Origin: Amycolatopsis sp.
Lineage (GTDB): Bacteria > Actinomycetota > Actinomycetes > Mycobacteriales > Pseudonocardiaceae
DNA: 64,000 bases
Reading direction: 5' to 3'
NCBI RefSeq assembly: GCF_025464955.1
Contig: NZ_JAODNM010000067.1
Coordinates: 55,943 to 119,942, forward strand
Made by a program: the position numbers and the translations under genes. The notes below the pieces were generated by a model, which saw nothing but the letters and a program-made list of their open reading frames with translations, was not told the origin of the DNA and searched no databases. Shown piece by piece: positions 1-7,207 of the stretch (positions are counted from its first letter, which is position 1; each line of letters starts with the position of its first letter).

Positions 1-1176
1 CGACCCCGCCACCAGCGCCTGGCGAAGTTCCCAGGCAGCCAGCCCGAGGATGCCGAGCGCCGCGACGAGCACGTAACTGTTGCCCAGTATCGACAAACCC
101 CAGCCCCACCGGAATTCCGCGTTGCCGCCGTTGGGCACGATCATCACCACGCAACTCGCGAAGAACGCCCCGACGACCAGCGCGACAACCTTGCGTCCCC
201 GAGTGACGAGCAGCGCGACCAGTGGCACCACCCACACCCAGTGATGCGACCAAGAAACCGGCGAAACGAGCAGCGCGTAGAACGCCGTGACGAGCAACGC
301 GCCCAGCGCCTCACCGCGCCGATGCAGCCGGACGACCAGCCAGATCGACGGCACCGCCAGCAGCGCACCGATGCCCAGCGCCAGTTTCAACGACCAAGGC
401 GCGAGGTGCGAAGTGCGGCTGACCAGCCCGTTGAGCGACTGGTCGAAGATCCACGACACCGCGCCGATCCGGCTGGGATCCGACGCCGACCGCGTCCAGT
501 ACTGGCTCGCGTCACCGGGGATGAGCAGAAACATCAGGCCTTCCAGCACGACGAACGCGCCCAGCGCCCGCGCCGCGTCCTGGCGGCGCCCGGTGATCAG
601 CAGGTGCGGGATGAAGATCAACGGCGTCAGCTTCACCGCCGCGGCGACGCCGACCAGGATGCCGCCCCACCGCGAACCACGGGCGCACAGCACGAGGACG
701 TCGAGCAGGACCATCGCCATCAGGATCAGGTTGATCTGGCCGAGCAGCAGCGTCTTCCACACCGGCTCCAGCGCCATCGCGAGCACCACGCAGCCCGGCA
801 GCGCCCACCAACGCGCGTCGACAAGCTTCGGCGCCGACACATGCAGCGTGACGGCCAGCGCGACGATCGACACCGCCCCGACAACACCCCAGGTCAGCCC
901 GGCGGGAACCCCAGCGAGCGGCACGAACAGCAGTGCGGCGGCCGGCGGGTAGGTGAACGGCAGCAGCACCCACGACGGCAGTGTGGAGAGCGCCTCGGCG
1001 GGGTACAGGTGTTGCCCGCGCAGGAACGTCAACGCCCCCGCGCGGTAGACGACGCTGTCCGCGCCGAGATGCCACTCACCGAGCCACGCGCCCAGCCCCA
1101 GCCCGAACATCGCGACGGCGAGCGCCGCCACGAGTAGCCAGGCTGTGCGGGGCTTAGAGCGGGGTCGAGTCGACAT
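1..1176 (-). CDS. GT87 family membrane glycosyltransferase (3' part cut by window edge)
   Basis: The reading frame is open from an ATG at 1176 to the window edge, giving 392 residues without a stop. The product is a polytopic membrane protein closely similar to the next gene upstream. Both share the segments GQINLILMAMV, ARGSRWGG and VSPVSWSHHWVW. GT87 (DUF2029) enzymes such as mycobacterial PimE move mannose or arabinose from polyprenyl-phosphate sugars onto envelope glycolipids at the membrane; the acceptor here is unknown. The ATG lies inside the end of the upstream gene (23 bp overlap), so the two are probably translationally coupled and arose by tandem duplication. The C-terminus is not visible. 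Confidence 0.85.
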   Translation of the reverse strand, partial: MSTRPRSKPRTAWLLVAALAVAMFGLGLGAWLGEWHLGADSVVYRAGALTFLRGQHLYPAEALSTLPSWVLLPFTYPPAAALLFVPLAGVPAGLTWGVVGAVSIVALAVTLHVSAPKLVDARWWALPGCVVLAMALEPVWKTLLLGQINLILMAMVLLDVLVLCARGSRWGGILVGVAAAVKLTPLIFIPHLLITGRRQDAARALGAFVVLEGLMFLLIPGDASQYWTRSASDPSRIGAVSWIFDQSLNGLVSRTSHLAPWSLKLALGIGALLAVPSIWLVVRLHRRGEALGALLVTAFYALLVSPVSWSHHWVWVVPLVALLVTRGRKVVALVVGAFFASCVVMIVPNGGNAEFRWGWGLSILGNSYVLVAALGILGLAAWELRQALVAGS

Positions 1177-2497
1177 CGCTGGCCGCGGCGCGGCCGGCCC
1201 GTACCTGTATCCGCCAGCGGACGAACAGCACGATCGCGAGCACGAACGGCATCTCGATGTACATGTTGCCGACCATCGCCTGCCACACCTGCCAGTGCAG
1301 CTCGATATTGCGGCCGTTGGGCAAGATCAGCAGCGCGCAGCTGACGAAGACGGCGATCACCGCGACCGCGCCGAGCCAGCGCTTCCACGCCGAGGCGAAG
1401 GTGGTTTGCGGCAGGCGCGCGATGAGCAGCACGATCAGCGGCACCGCCCAGACCCAGTGGTGCGACCAGGAAACCGGCGAGACGAGCAGCACCCAGAACG
1501 CCGTGACCAGCAACGCGGCCAGGTTCTGCCCGCGCTTGTGGAGCCGGAGCATCAGCCAGAGCGCCGGGATGGCGATGAGCGCGCCGATGCCGAGCGCCGC
1601 GTTCGACGCCCACGGCGCGAGGTCGGTGATGCGGTTCATCAGGCCGTTGAGCGACTGGTTCCCAGCCCAGTGGATCGGCCCGATCCGGCCGGTGTCGCGC
1701 AGGGTCTTCGTCCAGTACTCGATGGTGTCGTGCGGGATGATCGCGAGCATCAGCGCCTGCAGGGCGACGAACGTCCCGAGCGCGCGCAGCGCGTCCTTCC
1801 ACTTCCCAGTGACGAGCAGGTGGCCGATGAACACCAGCGGCGTCAGCTTCACCGCGGCCGCGATCCCGACCAGGACACCGCCCCAGCGCGAACCGCGCGC
1901 GCAGATCACCAGGACGTCGAGGATGACCATGGCCATCAGGATCAGGTTGATCTGGCCCAGGAAGATCGTCCGCCACACCGGTTCGAGCGCCAGGAAGACC
2001 AGCGTGAAGACGAGCGTCGAGCGGGCGGGTGACGCCCACCAGCGCGGCGCGTCGGCGGCCGGGCGGGGCAGCGAACCGATCGCGATGCGGACCACCAGCG
2101 CCAGCGCCAGCACGGAAATCGCGGTCAACGCGCCCCAGGCCACCTCCAGCGGCACGGTGGCGAGCGGGACGAACAGCAGCGCGGCCGTCGGCGGGTAGGT
2201 GAACGGCAGCAGCGCCCAGTACGGCTCGTTGGCGAGCGAACTCGCGTTGTACAGCGGATCGCCGTGGACCAGCGTCAACGCGCCGGCCCGGTACACCGCG
2301 CTGTCGACGCCGAGGTGCCAGTCGAGCAGCCAGCCGACGATGCCGACGATGATCGCGAGGACCGGGACCGCCACCAGGATCAACACCGACCGCGGCCGGA
2401 CGGACAGGCGCGCGAGCGACGCGCGCAACGCCAGCCGAGGCTGCGAAGGACGCGCCGGAGCTTCACCGTCAGGCGGGGCGGAAACGATCCGGGTCAC
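1154..2497 (-). CDS. GT87 family (DUF2029) polyprenyl-phosphate sugar transferase
   Basis: This 447-residue protein has about ten hydrophobic segments, starting with a transmembrane helix near residues 38-60 after a proline-rich cytoplasmic N-terminus. An acidic residue in the first external loop (WHLGVDSAVYRAG) matches the catalytic Asp region of GT-C enzymes such as PimE. GTs of this family glycosylate lipid-linked mannosides or arabinans on the outer face of the membrane. Length is normal for the family. It is the first gene of a two-gene unit with the overlapping paralogue downstream. The substrate cannot be told from sequence. Confidence 0.88.
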   Translation of the reverse strand: MTRIVSAPPDGEAPARPSQPRLALRASLARLSVRPRSVLILVAVPVLAIIVGIVGWLLDWHLGVDSAVYRAGALTLVHGDPLYNASSLANEPYWALLPFTYPPTAALLFVPLATVPLEVAWGALTAISVLALALVVRIAIGSLPRPAADAPRWWASPARSTLVFTLVFLALEPVWRTIFLGQINLILMAMVILDVLVICARGSRWGGVLVGIAAAVKLTPLVFIGHLLVTGKWKDALRALGTFVALQALMLAIIPHDTIEYWTKTLRDTGRIGPIHWAGNQSLNGLMNRITDLAPWASNAALGIGALIAIPALWLMLRLHKRGQNLAALLVTAFWVLLVSPVSWSHHWVWAVPLIVLLIARLPQTTFASAWKRWLGAVAVIAVFVSCALLILPNGRNIELHWQVWQAMVGNMYIEMPFVLAIVLFVRWRIQVRAGRAAASDVDSTPL

Positions 2498-2570
2498 CCG
2501 AACAGGAAAGCATGAATGCCCTGAGCTTCGTTGGGAAGCCCCCGAACTGGTCGTTTCGTCTGGTTAGAAC

Positions 2571-2615
2571 TCGTGAGCGTTCCGGCCGGGTTCTAACCGG
2601 CCGGAACGCTCACGA
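2571..2615 (-). terminator. Perfect 19-bp hairpin between the GGDEF-like and GT87 genes
   Basis: Arms at 2571-2589 and 2597-2615 are perfectly complementary around a 7-nt loop. The hairpin lies between the stop of the upstream minus-strand gene (2631) and the GT87 start (2497). There is no U-tract, which is usual for actinobacterial terminators. A protein-binding site cannot be excluded. Confidence 0.65.
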
Positions 2616-2620
2616 ACGCA

Positions 2621-2654
2621 CTCACCCACCTCAACCGCGGCTGAGGTGGGTGAG
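2621..2654 (-). terminator. 13-bp inverted repeat spanning the stop codon of the GGDEF-like gene
   Basis: Arms 2621-2633 and 2642-2654 are perfectly complementary. One arm holds the TGA stop codon (2631-2633). Together with the 19-bp hairpin just downstream it forms a tandem terminator. Confidence 0.5.
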
Positions 2655-3500
2655 GAGGTCGCATGCGGCGTCGTGGGTGGGCGGGAGCCGGACGACGGAG
2701 ATCCGCGGGTGGCCGAGTTCACGCAGCTGGGCGTCGATGGACAGCCGTTCGTGCAGCTCACGGCGCAGCAGCACGCCGCGCGTGGCGATGCCGCCGTCTC
2801 GGGCCACCAGCGCTGCCGCCGTCGACGGGCCGAGCGACGCGACGCTCTCGCCGCCGTCGAACACGGCTCGCAGGGCGTCCGCGACGAGGATCATTCCGGT
2901 CAGCCGCGCCCAGCCGGCGATCTCGGAAAAGTCCATCGCGACGACGAGCAGCAGGTGTTCGTCCGACGCCTGGTGCCCGTCCCGCACCGCCTGCCGGTAG
3001 AGCTCGGCCAGCCGGGTGCGCAGGTAGGCCACCGTCGGCAGGCCAGTCAGCGGGTCGGTGACCTCGGTGTGGACGAGTTGGTCGGTGGCGACGTCGGCCC
3101 AGGCCAACGCCGTGAGCCGGAGCAGCCGGGGCGGGGTCGTGTCGACGTCGGGGGCGATGAAGCCGTCGACCCCGTCGAGGTCGCCCATCACCGCGTGCAG
3201 CGCCGCGAGGTCGGTCAGCGTCTCGGACAGGCCCGCGCCCGACGCCGCCCTCGCCCGGCCGAGCCCGGCCAGCGCTGTCTCCGCGATGCCGCCCCGCAGG
3301 TCACCGCGGAGCAGCGCCGCGCACACGGCGTCGACCTCAGGGAGCGCCCAGTCGCTCGGGAACCGCCACCCCGACGCGAGACTCACCGCGCGCCAGCGCG
3401 CCCGCAAGGCCCGCAGCGCGCCCCACGAAGCTTCGTCCCGTGCCGTCTCCGTCCGCCCGCTTCGCGACCCGAACGGATCACCGGCCGCCGGCACATCCAC
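2631..3500 (-). CDS. Degenerate GGDEF-domain protein
   Basis: The product is about 289 residues. The middle part contains TDPLTGLPTVAYLRTRL, which matches the entry motif of GGDEF domains (DPLTGLxNRR). The aligned domain continues (LLLVVAMDFSEIAGWARLTG, DALRAVF), but the position of the catalytic GGDEF loop reads SLGPSTAAAL, so the catalytic residues are absent. Diguanylate cyclase activity is therefore unlikely; a regulatory or nucleotide-sensing role is inferred. The N-terminal 100 residues are helical and not assigned. GTG codons at 3500 and 3494 are the plausible starts; longer frames run antisense into the sigma gene. It is divergent from the sigma/anti-sigma fusion. Confidence 0.7.
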   Translation of the reverse strand: MDVPAAGDPFGSRSGRTETARDEASWGALRALRARWRAVSLASGWRFPSDWALPEVDAVCAALLRGDLRGGIAETALAGLGRARAASGAGLSETLTDLAALHAVMGDLDGVDGFIAPDVDTTPPRLLRLTALAWADVATDQLVHTEVTDPLTGLPTVAYLRTRLAELYRQAVRDGHQASDEHLLLVVAMDFSEIAGWARLTGMILVADALRAVFDGGESVASLGPSTAAALVARDGGIATRGVLLRRELHERLSIDAQLRELGHPRISVVRLPPTHDAACDLLTHLSRG

Positions 3501-3779
3501 CCCGTTACCCGCCCTTCGCCCGGCTTTCGATCTTGAGACCTTCCGACGAGGGGACGTCGAAACCCCGCCGGTGTGACGCCGAATGGCGCAGATAGCTCCT
3601 AAGATCGTCGAACCGGCCGGTCGAGGCATGCGCGGGTGAACTTGTTGGGCCCTCCGGGTCATCACTGGGCCCACAAGGTGACGCGCGAGTCCGCGTCCGT
3701 CACACTGAGCACTGCGGTACGCCGGGGTCGAGCGCGGTCCTTTCCGGCCGCGGTCGACGACGAGCGAAGAAGGAGAGTC

Positions 3780-5996
3780 GTGTCCACCCTTCCCGCTGAG
3801 TTCAACGGCAAGAGCGACGCCGAGCTGATCGACGCCGTCCGCGGCGGGACGATCGCCGCCTACGGCACCCTCTTCGAACGGCACTCGACGGCCGCCCACA
3901 ACCTCGCCCGCCAGCTCGCCCGGTCCGGCGCGGAGGCCGACGACCTGGTCTCCGAGGCGTTCGCCAAGGTGCTCGACACGCTGCGCGCGGGCAAGGGGCC
4001 CGACTCCGCGTTCCGGGCCTACCTGCTCACCGCGCTGCGGCACACCGCGTACGACAAGACCCGCAAGGACAAGCGGATCGACCTCACCGAGGACATGTCC
4101 GACGCGGGCGGCGCCGTCGGCGAAGCCCTCACGGTGCAGTTCTCCGACACCGCGGTCGCCGGGCTCGAGCGCACGATGGCGGCGAAGGCGTTCGCGAGGC
4201 TCCCGGAACGCTGGCAGGCGGTTCTCTGGCACACCGAGATCGAGCAGCAGACGCCGGCGGAGGTCGCGCCACTGCTCGGCCTGACCGCCAACGGCGTGTC
4301 CGCGCTCGCCTACCGCGCCCGCGAGGGGCTGCGCCAGGCATACCTGCAGGTCCACCTGGCCGAGACCTCGGCGGAGCGGTGCCACGCGACGGCGGAACGT
4401 CTCGGCGCGTGGGTCCGCGACGGGCTGTCCAAGCGGGAGCGCGCCCAGGTCGAGACGCATCTCGACGAGTGCGAACGCTGCCGCGCCTTGGCCGCCGAAC
4501 TCGCCGACGTCAACAGCGGACTGCGGCTCATCATCGCGCCGATGGTGCTGGGTGGCGCGGTTACCGCGTACCTCGCCGCAGCGGGCGCGAAGGCCGGCGT
4601 CATCACCGCCGGCATGGCGGCCGCGGCCGCCGCGGGTACTGCGGGAGCGGCCGGCGCGTCTTCCGGAGCCGCCGCCGGTGCCGCTTCCGGGCTCCCCCGC
4701 CAGCTTGTCGGGGTCGGCGCGTCGGGTGCGGCCATCGCCGCGGCCGTCATCGTCGGGCTCGCCGCGGCCGGCGGTCCGCAGCAGATCTCCGTCGCCGCGC
4801 AGCCCGCACCTCCCCCGGCGACGTCGCAACCCGCGGCTCCGCCGCCCGTCGTCCCGCCGGTGGTGCCGCCCGCCCCGCCGGCACCACCCACGACTCCGGC
4901 ACCGCCCGCACCCGCGACGCCACCACCTGCCACCACGCCACCATCGAGCCCACCGGCTCCACCGGCTGTACCGGCACCGCCGAAGGTGACGGCCGCCCAG
5001 CCGGCCGACGTCGAGCTCCAGCCCGGCGGCGGCCCGGTCACCATGCCGATCACCGTGCGCAACGACGGTGGCAGCGTGTCCGACCCGGTGTCCGCGACAC
5101 TGAACCTGCCGCCCGGCGTCACGGCCGTTCCGGCCGGTGGAGGCGGCGGTGCGGCGTCCGGGTTCTCCGCGCTCGCGAAGTCGGACGCGCCGATCATCGT
5201 GAACTGCCCCGGCGGCACGGGCACCGTGACCTGCAAGACCGACCACGGCCTGCAGCCGGGTCAGTCCGCCACGCTGAACTTCCGGCTGACGGCCGACGAC
5301 ACGGCCCAGGCCGGCACGGTGACCGGATCGATCACCTCCGGGGCCTCGGTGAAGGTCTCGGTCGCGGTGCAGGTCAAGGTCAAGGCGCCGCCGGACGTCG
5401 TCGTCCTTCGGGTGTCGAGCGCCTGGGACTCGGGGCTGCCATGGGTCCGCCACCCGGTCATGCACCTGGCCGTCCACAACACCGGGCCCACCACGAAACC
5501 GGTGTCGATCACCCTCGACCACTCGGTGGACCTGATCATCGGCAACTGGAGCGCGCGCTGCCACCGGACCGCCGACGGGACCACGTGCCTGAGCAAGGGC
5601 GCACTGGCCCCCGGTGAGCGGCTCGATCTCTGGGTCGCGCTCGACCGGCGTCCGCCGCACGACGAGGGCGTCACGGTGACGGCCAAGCTCGGCGCCGCCA
5701 ACTCGGGACCGCAGACGGTGTACTTCGACTGCTGGGGCCAGGTCTGCGACGCGCCGGGAATCGCCCCGTCGACGTCGAGCACCCCGCCGACCAGCACAAA
5801 GACGAAGCCGACGGACACGCCGGACAAGACGCCCGATCCGACGCCGACGCCGGATCCGGGTGTGCCCGCGCTCCAGCCGAGCGCTCCGGTAGGCCCCGGG
5901 AAGCAGCCCGACGCCACGACCAGCGCACCTCCGCAACCAGGGCCGTCGACAACGCCCAGCAGGCCGGGTCTCCTCGGGATCATTCCGCTGCCGTAG
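3780..5996 (+). CDS. ECF sigma factor fused to zinc-finger anti-sigma, transmembrane and extracytoplasmic domains
   Basis: This 738-residue protein combines modules that are normally separate genes. Residues 15-85 match sigma region 2 (DAELIDAVRGGTIAAYGTLFERH) and about 125-185 match region 4 (LPERWQAVLWHTEIE followed by a helix-turn-helix). A zf-HC2 anti-sigma motif H227-x3-C231-x2-C234 follows. Hydrophobic stretches lie near residues 250-285 and 312-334. Outside the membrane come a Pro-rich linker, two beta-rich repeats resembling CARDB/DUF11 modules (about 405-640) and a Thr/Pro-rich tail. The GTG at 3780 was chosen because AAGGAG lies 6-12 bases upstream. ECF groups with such C-terminal extensions (ECF52/ECF53 type) are known in actinobacteria; the signal is unknown. 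Release of the sigma domain by proteolysis or conformational change is inference. Confidence 0.9.
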   Translation: MSTLPAEFNGKSDAELIDAVRGGTIAAYGTLFERHSTAAHNLARQLARSGAEADDLVSEAFAKVLDTLRAGKGPDSAFRAYLLTALRHTAYDKTRKDKRIDLTEDMSDAGGAVGEALTVQFSDTAVAGLERTMAAKAFARLPERWQAVLWHTEIEQQTPAEVAPLLGLTANGVSALAYRAREGLRQAYLQVHLAETSAERCHATAERLGAWVRDGLSKRERAQVETHLDECERCRALAAELADVNSGLRLIIAPMVLGGAVTAYLAAAGAKAGVITAGMAAAAAAGTAGAAGASSGAAAGAASGLPRQLVGVGASGAAIAAAVIVGLAAAGGPQQISVAAQPAPPPATSQPAAPPPVVPPVVPPAPPAPPTTPAPPAPATPPPATTPPSSPPAPPAVPAPPKVTAAQPADVELQPGGGPVTMPITVRNDGGSVSDPVSATLNLPPGVTAVPAGGGGGAASGFSALAKSDAPIIVNCPGGTGTVTCKTDHGLQPGQSATLNFRLTADDTAQAGTVTGSITSGASVKVSVAVQVKVKAPPDVVVLRVSSAWDSGLPWVRHPVMHLAVHNTGPTTKPVSITLDHSVDLIIGNWSARCHRTADGTTCLSKGALAPGERLDLWVALDRRPPHDEGVTVTAKLGAANSGPQTVYFDCWGQVCDAPGIAPSTSSTPPTSTKTKPTDTPDKTPDPTPTPDPGVPALQPSAPVGPGKQPDATTSAPPQPGPSTTPSRPGLLGIIPLP

Positions 5997-6010
5997 TAGC
6001 GTCACACGGC

Positions 6011-6526
6011 GTGCCGACAAAGACGCTGCTGATCAAGTACCGCGAATTGCTGAGGTTCGGCGTCGTCGGGGGCATCAGCTTTCTGATCACCACCGGGGTC
6101 ACCTACGGGCTCAAACTCACCGTGCTCGGCAAGAACCCGGTGACCGCGCTCGCGCTCGGCGTGCTGATCGCGACGATCTTCTCGTATGTCGCGTCCCGTG
6201 AATGGTCGTTCAACACCCGCGGCGGCCGGGAGCGTCAGCACGAAGCCGCGCTGTTCTTCGTACTGAGCGCCATCGCGCTGGGCCTGAACACGGTGCCGCT
6301 GGCGATTTCGCACTACGTGCTCGACCTGCAAGTGCCCAACGTCAGCAGCCTCACCCAGGAGATCGCCGACTTCGTCAGCGGGATGATCTTCGGGACGCTG
6401 CTGGGTACTGTTTTCCGCTACTGGTCGTTCAAGAAATGGGTATTCCCGCAGGCAGACGCCCGGGTGCGGGTGGTCGACGGCGGCGCGTCGACCGATTCGG
6501 ACATACAGGGCGACAAGGCGGCCTGA
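6011..6526 (+). CDS. GtrA-like four-helix membrane protein
   Basis: This 171-residue protein matches GtrA family features: a first helix LLRFGVVGGISFLITTGVTY, the conserved loop FSYVASREWSFNTRGGR, and two further helices ending in RYWSFKKWVFP. GtrA proteins are thought to help polyprenyl-phosphate-linked sugars cross the membrane for cell-wall or teichoic-acid glycosylation. It starts at GTG 6011, 15 bases after the sigma-fusion stop, so it may share that transcript. A close paralogue follows immediately. Confidence 0.88.
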   Translation: MPTKTLLIKYRELLRFGVVGGISFLITTGVTYGLKLTVLGKNPVTALALGVLIATIFSYVASREWSFNTRGGRERQHEAALFFVLSAIALGLNTVPLAISHYVLDLQVPNVSSLTQEIADFVSGMIFGTLLGTVFRYWSFKKWVFPQADARVRVVDGGASTDSDIQGDKAA

Positions 6527-6563
6527 TCGGCTCGTCGCCGACCGCGCTCCGTAGACTCAGTTC

Positions 6564-7130
6564 GTGACTGTTGTCGAATCCGTGCTGTCGCACACGCCCG
6601 AGCCGTTCCGGTCGGTCCTGATCAAGCACCGCGAGATGCTCAAGTTCGCGATCGTGGGCGGAACGACGTTCGTTGTCGACAACGGCATCTGGTACATCCT
6701 GAAGCTGGGCGTGCTGGAGTCGAAACCGACCACCGCAAAGGCCATCTCCATCATCGTCGCGGCGATCGTGTCCTACATCCTCAACCGCGAGTGGTCCTTC
6801 CGGACCCGCGGCGGCCGCGAGCGCCACCACGAGGCCGCGCTGTTCTTCATCATCAGCGGGATCGCGGTGTTCGTGAACCTCATCCCGCTCTACGCGTCTC
6901 GGTACCTGTTCCATTTCGAGGTCCCCGAGACCACGCGGTTCGTACAGGAGTTCGCGGACTTCATCAGCGGTTCGATCATCGGCATGCTGCTCGCGATGGT
7001 GTTCCGGTTCTGGGCGTTCAAGAGGTGGGTCTTCCCGGATGACCTCGGCACCCGCCGCCGCGACTCCGGCGGCTCCGGCGGCGACCAGGACTCCGGCGCC
7101 GACGTCACCCCCTTGCGCCCCGTCAAATAG
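6564..7130 (+). CDS. GtrA-like membrane protein, tandem paralogue
   Basis: This 188-residue protein has the same layout as the preceding gene. It shares the motif SYILNREWSFRTRGGRERHHEAALFF and the C-terminal FRFWAFKRWVFP, so the pair is a tandem duplication. The start is GTG at 6564, 37 bases after the previous stop. A polyprenyl-sugar flippase-like or accessory role is inferred from the family; the two GT87 genes at the left edge are possible functional partners. Confidence 0.87.
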   Translation: MTVVESVLSHTPEPFRSVLIKHREMLKFAIVGGTTFVVDNGIWYILKLGVLESKPTTAKAISIIVAAIVSYILNREWSFRTRGGRERHHEAALFFIISGIAVFVNLIPLYASRYLFHFEVPETTRFVQEFADFISGSIIGMLLAMVFRFWAFKRWVFPDDLGTRRRDSGGSGGDQDSGADVTPLRPVK

Positions 7131-7155
7131 CCACCCTTTAGGCCGAACGGGTGAC

Positions 7156-7169
7156 TGCCCCCTAGGGCA
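7156..7169. promoter_or_regulatory. Palindrome upstream of the sensor kinase gene
   Basis: TGCCCCCTAGGGCA is a perfect inverted repeat (TGCCC, 4-nt centre CCTA, GGGCA) located 38 bases before the kinase start. It could be a binding site for the cognate response regulator; this is inference only. Confidence 0.3.
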
Positions 7170-7207
7170 ACGGTGGAAACAGTTGGGCTGTACGGCCGCT
7201 CTGCGAC

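Noticed and set aside
3501..6020. Long minus-strand extension of the GGDEF-like gene
   Set aside because: It is antisense to the sigma/anti-sigma fusion, which has clear domains, and its peptide is Arg/Gly-rich without any domain. High-GC codon bias creates such mirror frames.
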